NCBI GenBank assembly: GCA_964634605.1
Contig: CAZWLJ010000008.1
Coordinates: 14,800-78,799 of the forward strand
DNA: 64,000 nucleotides
Direction of reading: 5' to 3'
Source: UPXZ01 sp964634605
Lineage (GTDB): Bacteria > Bacteroidota > Bacteroidia > Bacteroidales > Paludibacteraceae
Below the pieces are notes generated by a model, which was given only the letters and a program-made list of their open reading frames with translations, was not told the origin of the DNA and ran no database searches. Of this stretch, positions 26,193 through 34,738 are shown piece by piece (the stretch's first letter is position 1; every line of letters starts with the position of its first letter). A program made the translations under genes and the position numbers.

Positions 26193-28067
26193 CTATCTTC
26201 CCATCAGCACAAGAAGAATATTCACGTCACTTGGTGAAATACCAGGAATACGGCTTGCTTGTCCGATGGTTTCGGGGTTAATACGTTGTAATTTTTGACG
26301 GGCTTCAGTTGATAATGATTGAATGGTTTCGTAATCAAGTTTATCTTTGATGTAGATATTCTCCAGTCGCTGAAGTTTATCAGCTATCAGTTTTTCCCTT
26401 TCGATGTAACCTGAATATTTTAGAATAATTTCAGCGCTTTCCACAATTTCTTCTCTGATTTCGGTGATACTGTCCAGTTTTTGAAGGAGTGAGGGAATGG
26501 CGTCGGCCAGATCATTTATACCAAGTTGCGGACGAAGAACCAGGTCGGACAATCTGCATCCATGTGATAATTCTGCAGAATTTTTTGAAGTAAGATAAGA
26601 GTTGATATCTTTCGGTTTAACCGGTGTTGTTTTAAGAAAATGGTTTAATCCGTCCATTTCTTTTTTCTTGTTTTTGTACTGTTCCATGCGATTGCTGTTA
26701 GCTAAACCGATATCGTGGGATTTTTCAGTCAGTCTTTCATCGGCGTTGTCCTGACGAAGTAAAATGCGGTACTCGGCACGCGATGTAAACATCCGGTAGG
26801 GTTCATCCACACCTTTTGTTACCAAATCATCAATTAATACTCCGATGTACGCTTCATTCCTGTGCAGAATAAACTCATTTCCGCCGTTAATATTAATATG
26901 AGCGTTGATGCCGGCAACCAAACCCTGACCCGCAGCTTCTTCGTAACCGGTTGTGCCATTCACCTGGCCTGCAAAAAACAGATTTTTTATTCGCTTTGTC
27001 TCTAATGTGTGTTTCAACTGTGTTGGGTCGAAGAAATCGTACTCTATGGCATAGCCAGGTCGATAAAGCTGTACATTTTCTAAACCGGGAACAGTATGGA
27101 TCGCATCAATTTGAGTTTGAAGCGGGAGGGAGGATGAAAATCCGTTAATATACCATTCGCGTGAATTGACTCCTTCGGGTTCCAGAAACAATTGGTGCGA
27201 ATTTTTATCGGCAAAAGTAACAATCTTGGTCTCGATACTCGGGCAGTAACGTGGTCCGATACTCTGAATCTGCCCGTTGTAAAGGGGCGAAAAGTCGAGT
27301 CCCTTATTCAGTATTTGATGTGTTTTTTCGTTCGTGTAGGTAATCCAGCAACTTTGCTGTTTTAATCCACGCCTTACTTCTTTCAGAAATGAAAATTTGT
27401 GAAAATCATCATCACCGGGTTGTTCGGTCAGATGAGTAAAATCAATCGTTCGTCCGTCAACACGCATCGGGGTTCCCGTTTTCATCCTGTCGGTAGTGAA
27501 TCCGATCGTTTTCAATTGCTCAGTAATACCAAACGAAGCAGGTTCTGATACTCTGCCCCCGGTCATTTGGTTTTTACCTACATGCATCAGTCCGGAAAGG
27601 AAAGTGCCTGCAGTAAGTACCACTGATTTTGCTCTGATTTCAACTCCCAGAGCAGTAACAACACCAACAACAGCATTATTTTTAAAAATAAATCGTGTAA
27701 CAGTATCTTGCCAAATATACAGCTTGTCTGTATTGGAAACTATATTTATCCATTCGTCAATAAAATGCTTGCGATCGCTCTGTGACCGTGGACTCCACAT
27801 GGCAGGCCCTTTCGAACGGTTGAGCATGCGGAACTGGATAGCCGTTTTGTCTGTCACAATTCCCATCTGTCCGCCCAGTGCATCTATCTCCCTTACTATC
27901 TGTCCTTTAGCAATCCCGCCTACCGCAGGATTACAGCTCATCTGCGCTATTTTATTCATATCCATTGTGATAAGCAGTGTTTTCGAGCCCAAATTGGCTG
28001 CTGCCACTGCTGCTTCGCATCCGGCATGTCCGGCACCTATCACAATCACATCATAGTTGAAATCCAT
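26193..28067 (-). CDS. mnmG: tRNA uridine-5-carboxymethylaminomethyl synthesis enzyme MnmG (GidA)
   Basis: 624 aa from ATG 28067; the frame runs on to 28136 but the FAD motif VIVIGAGHAGCEAA must lie near the N-terminus. MnmG signatures are present: MSCNPAVGGIAKGQIVREID, GRTIDFTHLTEQ, and RPGYAIEYDFF, plus the C-terminal helical domain that binds MnmE (GLANSNRM... through RIPGISPSDVNILL). It modifies the wobble uridine of several tRNAs. mnmG is often origin-proximal in bacteria, which fits the parS sites immediately downstream. Confidence 0.97.
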   Translation of the reverse strand: MDFNYDVIVIGAGHAGCEAAVAAANLGSKTLLITMDMNKIAQMSCNPAVGGIAKGQIVREIDALGGQMGIVTDKTAIQFRMLNRSKGPAMWSPRSQSDRKHFIDEWINIVSNTDKLYIWQDTVTRFIFKNNAVVGVVTALGVEIRAKSVVLTAGTFLSGLMHVGKNQMTGGRVSEPASFGITEQLKTIGFTTDRMKTGTPMRVDGRTIDFTHLTEQPGDDDFHKFSFLKEVRRGLKQQSCWITYTNEKTHQILNKGLDFSPLYNGQIQSIGPRYCPSIETKIVTFADKNSHQLFLEPEGVNSREWYINGFSSSLPLQTQIDAIHTVPGLENVQLYRPGYAIEYDFFDPTQLKHTLETKRIKNLFFAGQVNGTTGYEEAAGQGLVAGINAHININGGNEFILHRNEAYIGVLIDDLVTKGVDEPYRMFTSRAEYRILLRQDNADERLTEKSHDIGLANSNRMEQYKNKKKEMDGLNHFLKTTPVKPKDINSYLTSKNSAELSHGCRLSDLVLRPQLGINDLADAIPSLLQKLDSITEIREEIVESAEIILKYSGYIEREKLIADKLQRLENIYIKDKLDYETIQSLSTEARQKLQRINPETIGQASRIPGISPSDVNILLVLMGR

Positions 28068-28088
28068 AAATAATTCATTTAGAGAATG

Positions 28089-28096
28089 CAAAGGTA
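28089..28096 (-). promoter_or_regulatory. Candidate -7 element for mnmG
   Basis: Plus-strand CAAAGGTA reads TACCTTTG on the minus strand, 22 bp before the mnmG ATG. A weak -33 box (CAAT, 28116-28119) is 19 bp further out. The position also rules out the longer mnmG start. Confidence 0.55.
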
Positions 28097-28168
28097 ACAA
28101 GTTTCGTTGTTTTAGCAATGAAACAAAAGTCTGCATTGATTTTGCTTAACATTCTGAAATAAACAAAA

Positions 28169-28198
28169 CGACCGGAACAAACAGAATGTTTCCGGTCG
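28169..28198 (-). terminator. Terminator of the small YgjV-like gene
   Basis: CGACCGGAA / TTCCGGTCG, 9-bp GC-rich stem. On the minus strand it is followed by TTTTGTTT, and it lies 24 nt after the stop codon at 28222. Confidence 0.75.
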
Positions 28199-28221
28199 CA
28201 AGAAATTTTAATACGGTTTTA

Positions 28222-28449
28222 TTACTCCTGAGTTTTATTTTTGGCTATAAATAAATAATAAATCTGAATGAGCGCAATCAGCCCGTTTGATACGATCAGG
28301 GGCCATTTCCAACCTAAAAGTATTCCATAAAGTACAAAAAACGTACAGCCAATGAAATTTATAATTCGAATTCTTCTGATTTTTTTCGGGAGAAAAGAAA
28401 CAACCAGAAAAGCCATAGCAAGGTAACCAATCAGTTCTGTTATATTCAT
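28222..28449 (-). CDS. Small three-helix membrane protein, YgjV-like
   Basis: 75 aa, almost entirely hydrophobic: about three transmembrane segments (residues 5-20, 28-46, 49-68) with a basic loop (PKKIRRIRIIN) and a charged tail. The pattern resembles a half-size member of the YgjV / inner-membrane protein family. It is monocistronic, with its own terminator. No function can be given. Confidence 0.6.
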   Translation of the reverse strand: MNITELIGYLAMAFLVVSFLPKKIRRIRIINFIGCTFFVLYGILLGWKWPLIVSNGLIALIQIYYLFIAKNKTQE

Positions 28450-28539
28450 TTTAAAAGTTTAAAAAATTGGCTGTAAAAATAGAACAATTATTCCGTATAT
28501 CAATTTTTTCTCATTATGGGAAGCTTTTTTCTTCGGAAA

Positions 28540-29106
28540 TCAATTTATTTTTTGTTCAACATACGTTTTCACAACTCCATCCACAGGCTCAAGCATAGTG
28601 ACACGGAACCCATTTTTCTTAAGTAAATCAGCTATCGGCACCGGAGGGAACGGAGTGAGTATTTCCAGGCAGTCGCCTGGCTGAAGTGTGTTGGCTATAT
28701 CAAATATTGCTTGTTTCGGATGGTCGCCTGCCTCAATAACCGGACGGGCATCAAAGTGATGTGTAATTTTTTCAGGTGAAAATTCGGATACAATATCAGT
28801 ATTATCAATTTGTTTATAGTCTTCATTAAGAGCCGTTTGGCCAACCTCCGCTCTGAGCGTGTCCACCAGCTCCACAATCGAAACATTTCCGACTCTGGCC
28901 GCCTGCTGTAGTGATGTCACTTTAGCAACTGTACGGCGAAGTACCGGATTTTTTAAGCTGGAAAATGCCGGTGAAAATTTAATTAATATAGCTTCCAGTT
29001 GCGGAAATTCTTTCAGCAAATCAGCAATTTTGGTATCCGGAGTAATAAGCCCCGCAGCTTCCCTTGACGCGGAATCTGAGGGTTTATTCGTGTTGTTTTG
29101 AGGCAT
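28540..29106 (-). CDS. DUF1858-DUF2249 domain protein
   Basis: 188 aa. Residues ~19-80 match the DUF1858 pattern (ITPDTKIADLLKEFPQLEAILIKFSPAF, with the AARVGNVSIVELVDTL helix). Residues ~112-188 match DUF2249 (FDARPVIEAGDHPKQAIFDIANTLQPGDCLEILTPFPPVPIADLLKK). Both domains recur next to hemerythrin and nitric-oxide or respiration genes in anaerobes. It is the last gene of the cupin-DUF438 operon (78-bp gap). The biochemical role is unknown; a ligand- or redox-linked sensor or sulfur carrier role would be speculation. Confidence 0.8.
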   Translation of the reverse strand: MPQNNTNKPSDSASREAAGLITPDTKIADLLKEFPQLEAILIKFSPAFSSLKNPVLRRTVAKVTSLQQAARVGNVSIVELVDTLRAEVGQTALNEDYKQIDNTDIVSEFSPEKITHHFDARPVIEAGDHPKQAIFDIANTLQPGDCLEILTPFPPVPIADLLKKNGFRVTMLEPVDGVVKTYVEQKIN

Positions 29107-29184
29107 CGGTCTGATATTTCATTAAATAATAAAAATGTATAATATGTTAATATACAATCAAATAGAAGTATTCATGAAGATGAA

Positions 29185-30423
29185 TTACCGTGCCTGATAG
29201 GAAAGTAAGCGCTGATCGCCCTCTAGTTTTCGCATTTCGGTAATATCCTGTGTAATTTCCACTACGCCGAGGTATTCTCCTTCGGGTGAGCGAACGGCTG
29301 AATATTCGATATAAACAAAGCGTGTACCCATAAATTTCGATATCCAGAATATGGCTTTGTTTTCTTTCCCGCTTTTAAAATCTTTCAGTATTTGTTCCAC
29401 CACGTGTACGCTTCCCGGAGGATGACACATGCGGACATCCCGTCCGAGAATAGCTTTGTTTCTTTCGAAAACGCGGTTGGGACTGTGAGAGAAAAAGCGT
29501 ACTTTATCGTCCTTATCCACAAAGGTAATGTCGATTGGCAGATGAATGAACAGCGCTTCAATTTCCTTCATGGAGAATGCTCCGGATGATAAACGGATGG
29601 CATCGGTATGAACAAATGCAACATTGCTTGTTTCAATATTATCCGGTTTCCATTCGGCTTCCGGTTCTACCAGGCAGAAACCAAATTCGGGAGTTTCCTG
29701 ATAGATTTTGTACCATTCATCGGTCTTAAGGGTGTCCATAGTCATTGGAAGGAGGATTTCTTCTTCCTTCATTATCATACCCTCTATCAGTTCCAGCACG
29801 GATTTGAGTACCAATTCGATGATTGGTTTCAATTCACCAGCTTCAATTTCAGGAACATTCAAAGTATCGAAAACATCTTTCATCAGTCCGCGAATTTCAT
29901 CATGTTTTCCCCACATAACCTTGGGAGGACCAGTAATTTCATATTTTTCGAGGTAGGGGAATAGCAGGTATTCTTTCCTTTTGTAGTGCTTGTCGATGTC
30001 CCAAAGTGCGTTGAAACCTTTGCGAAGTTTGATGATATAGTCAGCAGCATTTTCGCTGGATACTTCATTCAGATTTTCAAAAAGCCTCCTGAGGTTATCC
30101 ACTTCCTGCTGAATGGCAATATTTTCTTTTTTGAAAGTGTCAACCGGATGTCCTGCAGGTATGGTTTTTGCCCCTTCGAGGTCGATGCTTCCTTCCAGTA
30201 CAGCTGTGTGCAAATCACAGAAATCGAGTATTTCGTCGGAAGTAAGCGCTCCTTCGTTAATAAGCTCCTGTTCCACTTCCACTACTTCATTGTATGGAAT
30301 ACTACTTAGCACCTCTATCAGCCGTCCGCGGAGTACTTCGGCTGGAGCGCCTTCGTGGAGTTGCAGCAGAAGGTGTTTCAGCAGTTCTTTTCTTTTGGAT
30401 GAATTATCAATATACTCGCTCAT
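29185..30423 (-). CDS. DUF438 / hemerythrin-like / PAS domain protein
   Basis: 412 aa. The order is: a DUF438 N-terminal domain (about 8-75, KELLKHLLLQLHEGA...), a hemerythrin-like four-helix bundle (about 95-235) whose possible iron ligands include His and Glu in IDKHYKRKEYLLFPYLE, WGKHDEIR and MKEEEILLPM, and a C-terminal PAS domain (about 285-400, LPIDITFVDKDDKVRFFSHSPNRVF, ending EITQDITEMRKLEG). Such proteins are thought to sense or buffer O2/NO through a di-iron site and pass on a signal via PAS. It has no kinase or output domain, so it probably acts with a partner. It starts 3 bp after the cupin stop, so translation is coupled. Confidence 0.85.
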   Translation of the reverse strand: MSEYIDNSSKRKELLKHLLLQLHEGAPAEVLRGRLIEVLSSIPYNEVVEVEQELINEGALTSDEILDFCDLHTAVLEGSIDLEGAKTIPAGHPVDTFKKENIAIQQEVDNLRRLFENLNEVSSENAADYIIKLRKGFNALWDIDKHYKRKEYLLFPYLEKYEITGPPKVMWGKHDEIRGLMKDVFDTLNVPEIEAGELKPIIELVLKSVLELIEGMIMKEEEILLPMTMDTLKTDEWYKIYQETPEFGFCLVEPEAEWKPDNIETSNVAFVHTDAIRLSSGAFSMKEIEALFIHLPIDITFVDKDDKVRFFSHSPNRVFERNKAILGRDVRMCHPPGSVHVVEQILKDFKSGKENKAIFWISKFMGTRFVYIEYSAVRSPEGEYLGVVEITQDITEMRKLEGDQRLLSYQAR

Positions 30424-30426
30424 TAT

Positions 30427-30783
30427 CTATCCTTTTATCATTGTAAGTAACATTTTGAAAGGCCTAACTGCTTGCAAAGCGTGCGGAATACCGGCTGGCA
30501 TTATCATACATTCTCCTGCTTTCATCAGGTTTGACTGTCCGTCGAGTACGATATCTGCTTCACCGTCAAGTATTTGTACCATAGCGTCATAAGGAGATGT
30601 GTGCTCGGTTAGTCCCTGTCCTGCGTCGAAAGAAAATAATGTTACATTTCCGGCAGGAGATTTGGTGATTTGTTTACTGATTACGCCACCGGCAGAATAT
30701 TCCACAGATTGTTCTAGCGGGAATACTTTCCCTTTTTCAAAAGGATTGTTCACAGGGCTGTTTTTGTCGTACGTAAATTTCAT
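30427..30783 (-). CDS. Single-domain cupin protein
   Basis: 118 aa. The cupin beta-barrel shows motif 1 around GQGLTEHTSPYDAMVQILDGEADI and motif 2 around GECMIMPAGIPHAL. The first motif has an H and an E/D region but lacks the usual H-x-H, so the metal site may be altered. It is the first gene of a three-gene operon with the DUF438-hemerythrin-PAS and DUF1858-DUF2249 proteins. A 15-nt homopolymer lies just before the start codon. Its role is probably linked to redox or nitrosative stress by context only. Confidence 0.8.
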   Translation of the reverse strand: MKFTYDKNSPVNNPFEKGKVFPLEQSVEYSAGGVISKQITKSPAGNVTLFSFDAGQGLTEHTSPYDAMVQILDGEADIVLDGQSNLMKAGECMIMPAGIPHALQAVRPFKMLLTMIKG

Positions 30784-30788
30784 AATAA

Positions 30789-30803
30789 TTTTTTTTTTTT
30801 TTT
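30789..30803. repeat. T15 homopolymer in the cupin gene leader
   Basis: Fifteen consecutive T on the plus strand (A15 in the transcript strand), six bases from the cupin ATG. Tracts of this length slip easily and could change expression of the operon. Confidence 0.9.
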
Positions 30804-30866
30804 GTAATATTCAGTTTGTCAGCTGATTGAGTTTTTTATTTTTTAACGAAATGTTGTTTCTGGCTT

Positions 30867-31052
30867 TTATGTATCATTCAAATCCTGTTTTTTAGTCAGA
30901 TTTTCAGGCACTTTGACTTTCAGGTTTTCAATGGAATATATCCCGCTATCGAACAAATCATTGGCAACAGAAATTCCAACTCCCGGAATTTGACGCAATA
31001 CTTTGATTATTTCAGATTTGTAATTCAGATATTCTCCAAAAAAAATAGACAC
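30867..31052 (-). pseudogene. Decayed helix-hairpin-helix (Cdd1/pathogenicity-locus type) gene remnant
   Basis: The 61-codon frame contains one good HhH unit, VLRQIPGVGISVANDLFDSG, followed by SIENLKVKVPENL, which matches the opening of Cdd1-type HhH proteins (~90-100 aa). The rest of the domain is missing: after PENL only TKKQDLNDT remains, as if a short internal stretch and the whole C-terminus were lost. Its only start is a GTG inside the asd terminator. I therefore regard it as a remnant; a short functional peptide cannot be excluded. Confidence 0.45.
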
Positions 31053-31080
31053 AAGAATATAACATTTTATTGTGTCTATT
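31044..31080 (-). terminator. Intrinsic terminator of asd
   Basis: AATAGACACAA / TTGTGTCTATT, 11-bp perfect stem, 15-nt loop; on the minus strand it is followed by a run of T's. It sits 25 nt after the asd stop. Confidence 0.8.
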
Positions 31081-31104
31081 GTTTAAGTGAAGGTTTCTCA
31101 GAAA

Positions 31105-32112
31105 CTATATTTCATTTTCATTTATCAGATATTCAGCTATTTGCACGGCATTGAGCGCAGCACCTTTTTTAATCTGATCGCTCACGCACCAGAAGGTTAT
31201 TCCGTTGGGATTAGACAGATCTTTGCGTACACGTCCTACATGCACAGGATCTTTTCCCGACAGGAATAGCGGCATCGGGTAGATTTTTTCGGCCGGATTA
31301 TCCATCAGTACCACTCCCTGCGCTTTTGAAAATGCTTCGCGGGCTTCTTCCACGCTGATCGGCCGTTCGGTTTCGGCCCAGATGCTTTCGGAGTGAGCAC
31401 GCAGGGTAGGCACACGCACGCAGGTGGCGCTTACTTCCACATCCGAATGCATGATTTTGCGGGTTTCGTTATACATTTTCATTTCCTCCTTGGTGTATCC
31501 GTTTTCGGTAAATACATCAATGTGCGGTATCACGTTGTAAGCCAGCTGATAAGCAAATTTACTTACTGTTGGTTGTTCACCGTTCGAAATCTGACGGTAT
31601 TGCAGTTCCAGTTCGTCCATTGCGGCAGCTCCGGCGCCACTTGCAGCCTGATAAGAGGAAACATGCACGCGTTTGATGTGCGATACATCTTCGAGTGCCT
31701 TGAGGGCAACTACCATCTGAATGGTAGTACAGTTAGGATTGGCAATAATTCCGCGAGGGCGGTTTTTTGCATCGGTAGCATTCACTTCAGGCACAACCAG
31801 TGGAATGTCATTTTCCATACGGAAAGCGCTTGAATTATCAATCATCACAGCTCCGAATTTGGTAATATCTCCGGCAAATTCTTTCGAAATGCTGGCTCCG
31901 GCCGATGTGAAAGCAATGTCAATGTCCTTAAAATCGTCGCCATGTACAAGTTCTTTCACAACCAGTTTTTTACCTTTGAACTCATATTCCTTACCTGCAC
32001 TTCGGGAAGATCCAAACAATACCAACTCGGTCAACGGGAAATTCCGTTCCTCCAATACTCTCAAAAATTCCTGTCCTACGGCACCGCTGGTGCCAACAAT
32101 GGCAACTTTCAT
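31105..32112 (-). CDS. asd: Aspartate-semialdehyde dehydrogenase
   Basis: 335 aa. N-terminal NADP site VAIVGTSGAVGQEFL, catalytic Cys128 in NPNCTTIQ, the active-site region SSYQAASGAGAAAMDEL, and the conserved RVPTLRAHSESIW with the catalytic His. It makes aspartate semialdehyde for lysine/diaminopimelate, threonine and methionine synthesis. It is a single-gene unit with a promoter element about 83 bp upstream and a clear terminator. No other genes of the aspartate pathway are adjacent. Confidence 0.96.
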   Translation of the reverse strand: MKVAIVGTSGAVGQEFLRVLEERNFPLTELVLFGSSRSAGKEYEFKGKKLVVKELVHGDDFKDIDIAFTSAGASISKEFAGDITKFGAVMIDNSSAFRMENDIPLVVPEVNATDAKNRPRGIIANPNCTTIQMVVALKALEDVSHIKRVHVSSYQAASGAGAAAMDELELQYRQISNGEQPTVSKFAYQLAYNVIPHIDVFTENGYTKEEMKMYNETRKIMHSDVEVSATCVRVPTLRAHSESIWAETERPISVEEAREAFSKAQGVVLMDNPAEKIYPMPLFLSGKDPVHVGRVRKDLSNPNGITFWCVSDQIKKGAALNAVQIAEYLINENEI

Positions 32113-32194
32113 AATTTTGTCTTTTTTTTCTGCGTAATAATTTGAAATAATAACTATTTTTGTTTATAAAATGTTTTGTGCATTAAATAATTTA

Positions 32195-32202
32195 CAAAAG
32201 TA
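32195..32202 (-). promoter_or_regulatory. Candidate -7 element for asd
   Basis: Plus-strand CAAAAGTA reads TACTTTTG on the minus strand, 83 bp before the asd ATG. Confidence 0.45.
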
Positions 32203-32230
32203 ATTCAATTTTAAGCCATATACTTGAATT

Positions 32231-34030
32231 ATGAAAAAATCTGTCGTTTTTTTATGCTTTTTCTTACCATTTTTTGTTTTTTCACAAAACAGAATCGAAT
32301 GGAATGAAAATTTCTCGGATGGCAATTTTTCAGAAAATCCATCATGGAAAGGCCTTGCTGAAAATTATGCGGTGAATGCCTCGTTACAGCTTCAGTCGAA
32401 AGCTCCGGGCACTTCAAAGTCATATCTTTCGACAGCCTCCGAAGTATCAGAAAATGCTGTATGGGAGTTTTGGGTGAAAATAAATTATAACCCGACCTCC
32501 AGCAATTTTGCCACAGTATATGTAATTGCCGACAGAGCTGACCTTTCGAATGAAGTCTACGGATATTATATACAAGCAGGTAATACATCTGACGAAATAT
32601 CGCTCTATCTTCAGGAAGGAACAAAAAAAACCAAACTGATTGATGGAACAGATGGACGTTTGAACTCAAATCCGGCAGAAGTAAGCGTAAAAGTGATACG
32701 GGATAGTGAAGGTAACTTCATGCTTTATAGTAAATTACCTTCCGAAAATGAGTATTATCCCGAAGGAAGTGTGCAAAACACCAAAGTGACCGGAAGTAAA
32801 TATTTTGGTTTGTGTTACACCAATTCGTCTCTGACGGGTAATGCTTACTTTTTTGATGATATTAAAGTGTCCGGCGAAAAGTTTGTGGATAATATTCCTC
32901 CCGAATGGATGGATGTTTCGATTACCGGGCCGGATAAACTGATTTTGAAATTCTCCGAACCGGTTGATATCACATCTGCTGCTTTTCTGGTTGACCAGGG
33001 AATGGGCCAGCCATCAGGAAAAGTAACATCAGAAATCAATCATTCGGTTGAACTGACATTTTCCGGAAAGTTTGAAAAGGGAAGAATATACACAGTGGAT
33101 GTGTCGGGTCTAAAAGATATGGCTGGAAATCTGCTGGTAAACAATCAAAAAAAGACAGGAATAATTGAAAAAACAGATTTTGGCGATTTGGTAATCAATG
33201 AAATCCTGTTTGACCCTACTGACAACATTCCCGAATATTTTGAGGTATTCAACAAATCACTCAAAATACTGGATTTGAGTAAAATAAGTTTTGGAACCCG
33301 AAAAACAGACAATTCATATTCTCCCTCCGTTTTTTTCCCTGAAAAAACGGTATTGCTTCCCGGTAAGTACCTGGCTCTGACCACAAATCCGGAACTCATC
33401 AGGAAGACCTATAATGCACCCGATACTTCCGATATTCAACTTTCGGCAAAATGGTCAACCCTGAACAATACAGGAGCGAGTTTTCTGATTACCAACCAGT
33501 CAGGTGATTCCATATACGATGAGGTGAAATATGATGCGAAATGGCATCATCCGTTAATCAAAAATCCCAAAGGAGTTTCGATAGAAAAAATTAGTCCGGC
33601 ATTACCCTCGCAGAGTGCAGAAAGCTGGCACTCAGCTTCTTCAGAGTCAAACTACGGAACACCCGGATATAGAAACTCACAATACAGGGATTTTCCATCC
33701 TCCGTTGAGTCTGAAACATTCACCTGGCTCGAACCGGAAATTTTCACACCCGATAACGATGGCATTGACGATGTGTGTTTCATCCGATACAAGACCGATG
33801 TTTCAGGATATACTGCCAATGTAATTGTATTCAATGCTGCAGGTCAGAAAATGAAACAAATAGCAGCAAATGTACTGCTATCTGCCGATGGCGTGCTAAG
33901 CTGGGACGGGAAGACCGAACGTGGGCAAAACGTAAATCCGGGCATTTATGTGCTTTATTTTGAGATGGTTAATGCCGAAACAGGTGTTAAAAAAACGGAA
34001 AAATTACCCCTTGTAGTTTCAACACGATGA
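32231..34030 (+). CDS. Secreted lamin-tail-domain protein with T9SS type-B (CHU_C-like) C-terminus
   Basis: 599 aa. A signal peptide (MKKSVVFLCFFLPFFVFSQ) is followed by a concanavalin-like beta-sandwich (~20-210), a bacterial Ig-like domain (~215-310, PPEWMDVSITGPDKLILKFSEPV), a lamin-tail domain (~312-475, GDLVINEILFDPTDNIPEYFEVFN) and a C-terminal domain that begins EIFTPDNDGIDDVCFIRY and ends with IYVLYFEMVNAETGVKK. That last segment matches the gliding-motility-associated/CHU_C sorting type, so the protein is a likely cargo of the type IX system whose porW and porX genes open this window. Function at the surface is unknown; lamin-tail domains often accompany nucleases or adhesins, but no enzymatic domain is seen. 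Confidence 0.85.
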   Translation: MKKSVVFLCFFLPFFVFSQNRIEWNENFSDGNFSENPSWKGLAENYAVNASLQLQSKAPGTSKSYLSTASEVSENAVWEFWVKINYNPTSSNFATVYVIADRADLSNEVYGYYIQAGNTSDEISLYLQEGTKKTKLIDGTDGRLNSNPAEVSVKVIRDSEGNFMLYSKLPSENEYYPEGSVQNTKVTGSKYFGLCYTNSSLTGNAYFFDDIKVSGEKFVDNIPPEWMDVSITGPDKLILKFSEPVDITSAAFLVDQGMGQPSGKVTSEINHSVELTFSGKFEKGRIYTVDVSGLKDMAGNLLVNNQKKTGIIEKTDFGDLVINEILFDPTDNIPEYFEVFNKSLKILDLSKISFGTRKTDNSYSPSVFFPEKTVLLPGKYLALTTNPELIRKTYNAPDTSDIQLSAKWSTLNNTGASFLITNQSGDSIYDEVKYDAKWHHPLIKNPKGVSIEKISPALPSQSAESWHSASSESNYGTPGYRNSQYRDFPSSVESETFTWLEPEIFTPDNDGIDDVCFIRYKTDVSGYTANVIVFNAAGQKMKQIAANVLLSADGVLSWDGKTERGQNVNPGIYVLYFEMVNAETGVKKTEKLPLVVSTR

Positions 34031-34070
34031 ATTTTAATTATTTATCAACTTAAATCTCAAATAATTCAAC

Positions 34071-34078
34071 TATCTTTG
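34071..34078 (+). promoter_or_regulatory. Candidate -7 element of the FKBP cluster
   Basis: TATCTTTG, 33 bp before the first FKBP start. No clear -33 box. Confidence 0.5.
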
Positions 34079-34110
34079 CAGTCATTTTTTTTAACATATA
34101 AAATACACAA

Positions 34111-34698
34111 ATGGAAAAAATTAGTTATGCCTTAGGTTTAAGTTTAGGTAACAACTTGCTAAGCAGTGGTATAAAAACACTGGATATACCAAAACTTGCC
34201 AAAGGTATTGAGGATGTACTGGAACAAAACAAACCCGAGATATCCTATCAGGAAGCTCAAAATATAATCAACGAATTTTTTCAGAAATTACAGGAAGAAA
34301 CAAGTAAAAAGGCTGTTTCGGAAGGAAAAGCGTTTCTGGAAACAAACGGACAACGCCCCGAAGTAATAACACTTAAAAGCGGAATGCAGTACGAGATATT
34401 ACAACAGGGAAATGGCGAACAACCCAAAGCCAGCGACAAAGTTAAAGTCCATTACCATGGAACTTTGATTGACGGAACAGTTTTTGACAGTTCGGTGCGC
34501 AGAGGCGAACCGGCAACTTTTGGTGTCACTCAGGTAATTTCGGGTTGGGTAGAAGCATTGCAATTGATGCCTGTAGGTTCGAAATGGAAATTGTATATCC
34601 CCTCCAATCTTGCTTACGGAGCTCAGGGAGCAGGTCAGCACATCGGACCTCATACTACGCTCATTTTTGAAGTCGAATTACTCGCTATTGTGAAATAA
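34111..34698 (+). CDS. FKBP-type peptidyl-prolyl isomerase, cytoplasmic (FklB/Mip-like)
   Basis: 195 aa without a signal peptide. Residues 1-80 form the FKBP_N dimerisation helices (YALGLSLGNNLLSSGI...). The FKBP domain (about 88-195) keeps the usual pocket residues: VHYHGTLIDG, FDSS, ATFGV, QVISGW, LAYGAQG and FEVELL. It catalyses cis-trans isomerisation of Xaa-Pro bonds. It heads a tandem group of six related genes, all others being lipoproteins, so it is the only cytoplasmic member. Confidence 0.92.
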   Translation: MEKISYALGLSLGNNLLSSGIKTLDIPKLAKGIEDVLEQNKPEISYQEAQNIINEFFQKLQEETSKKAVSEGKAFLETNGQRPEVITLKSGMQYEILQQGNGEQPKASDKVKVHYHGTLIDGTVFDSSVRRGEPATFGVTQVISGWVEALQLMPVGSKWKLYIPSNLAYGAQGAGQHIGPHTTLIFEVELLAIVK

Positions 34699-34738
34699 AG
34701 AACAAAAAATAAAATAACAGATTTAATTAAATAAACAG

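Noticed and set aside
28068..28136. Longer N-terminus for mnmG
   Set aside because: It would include the probable promoter; MnmG proteins start just before the VIVIGAGHAG motif.
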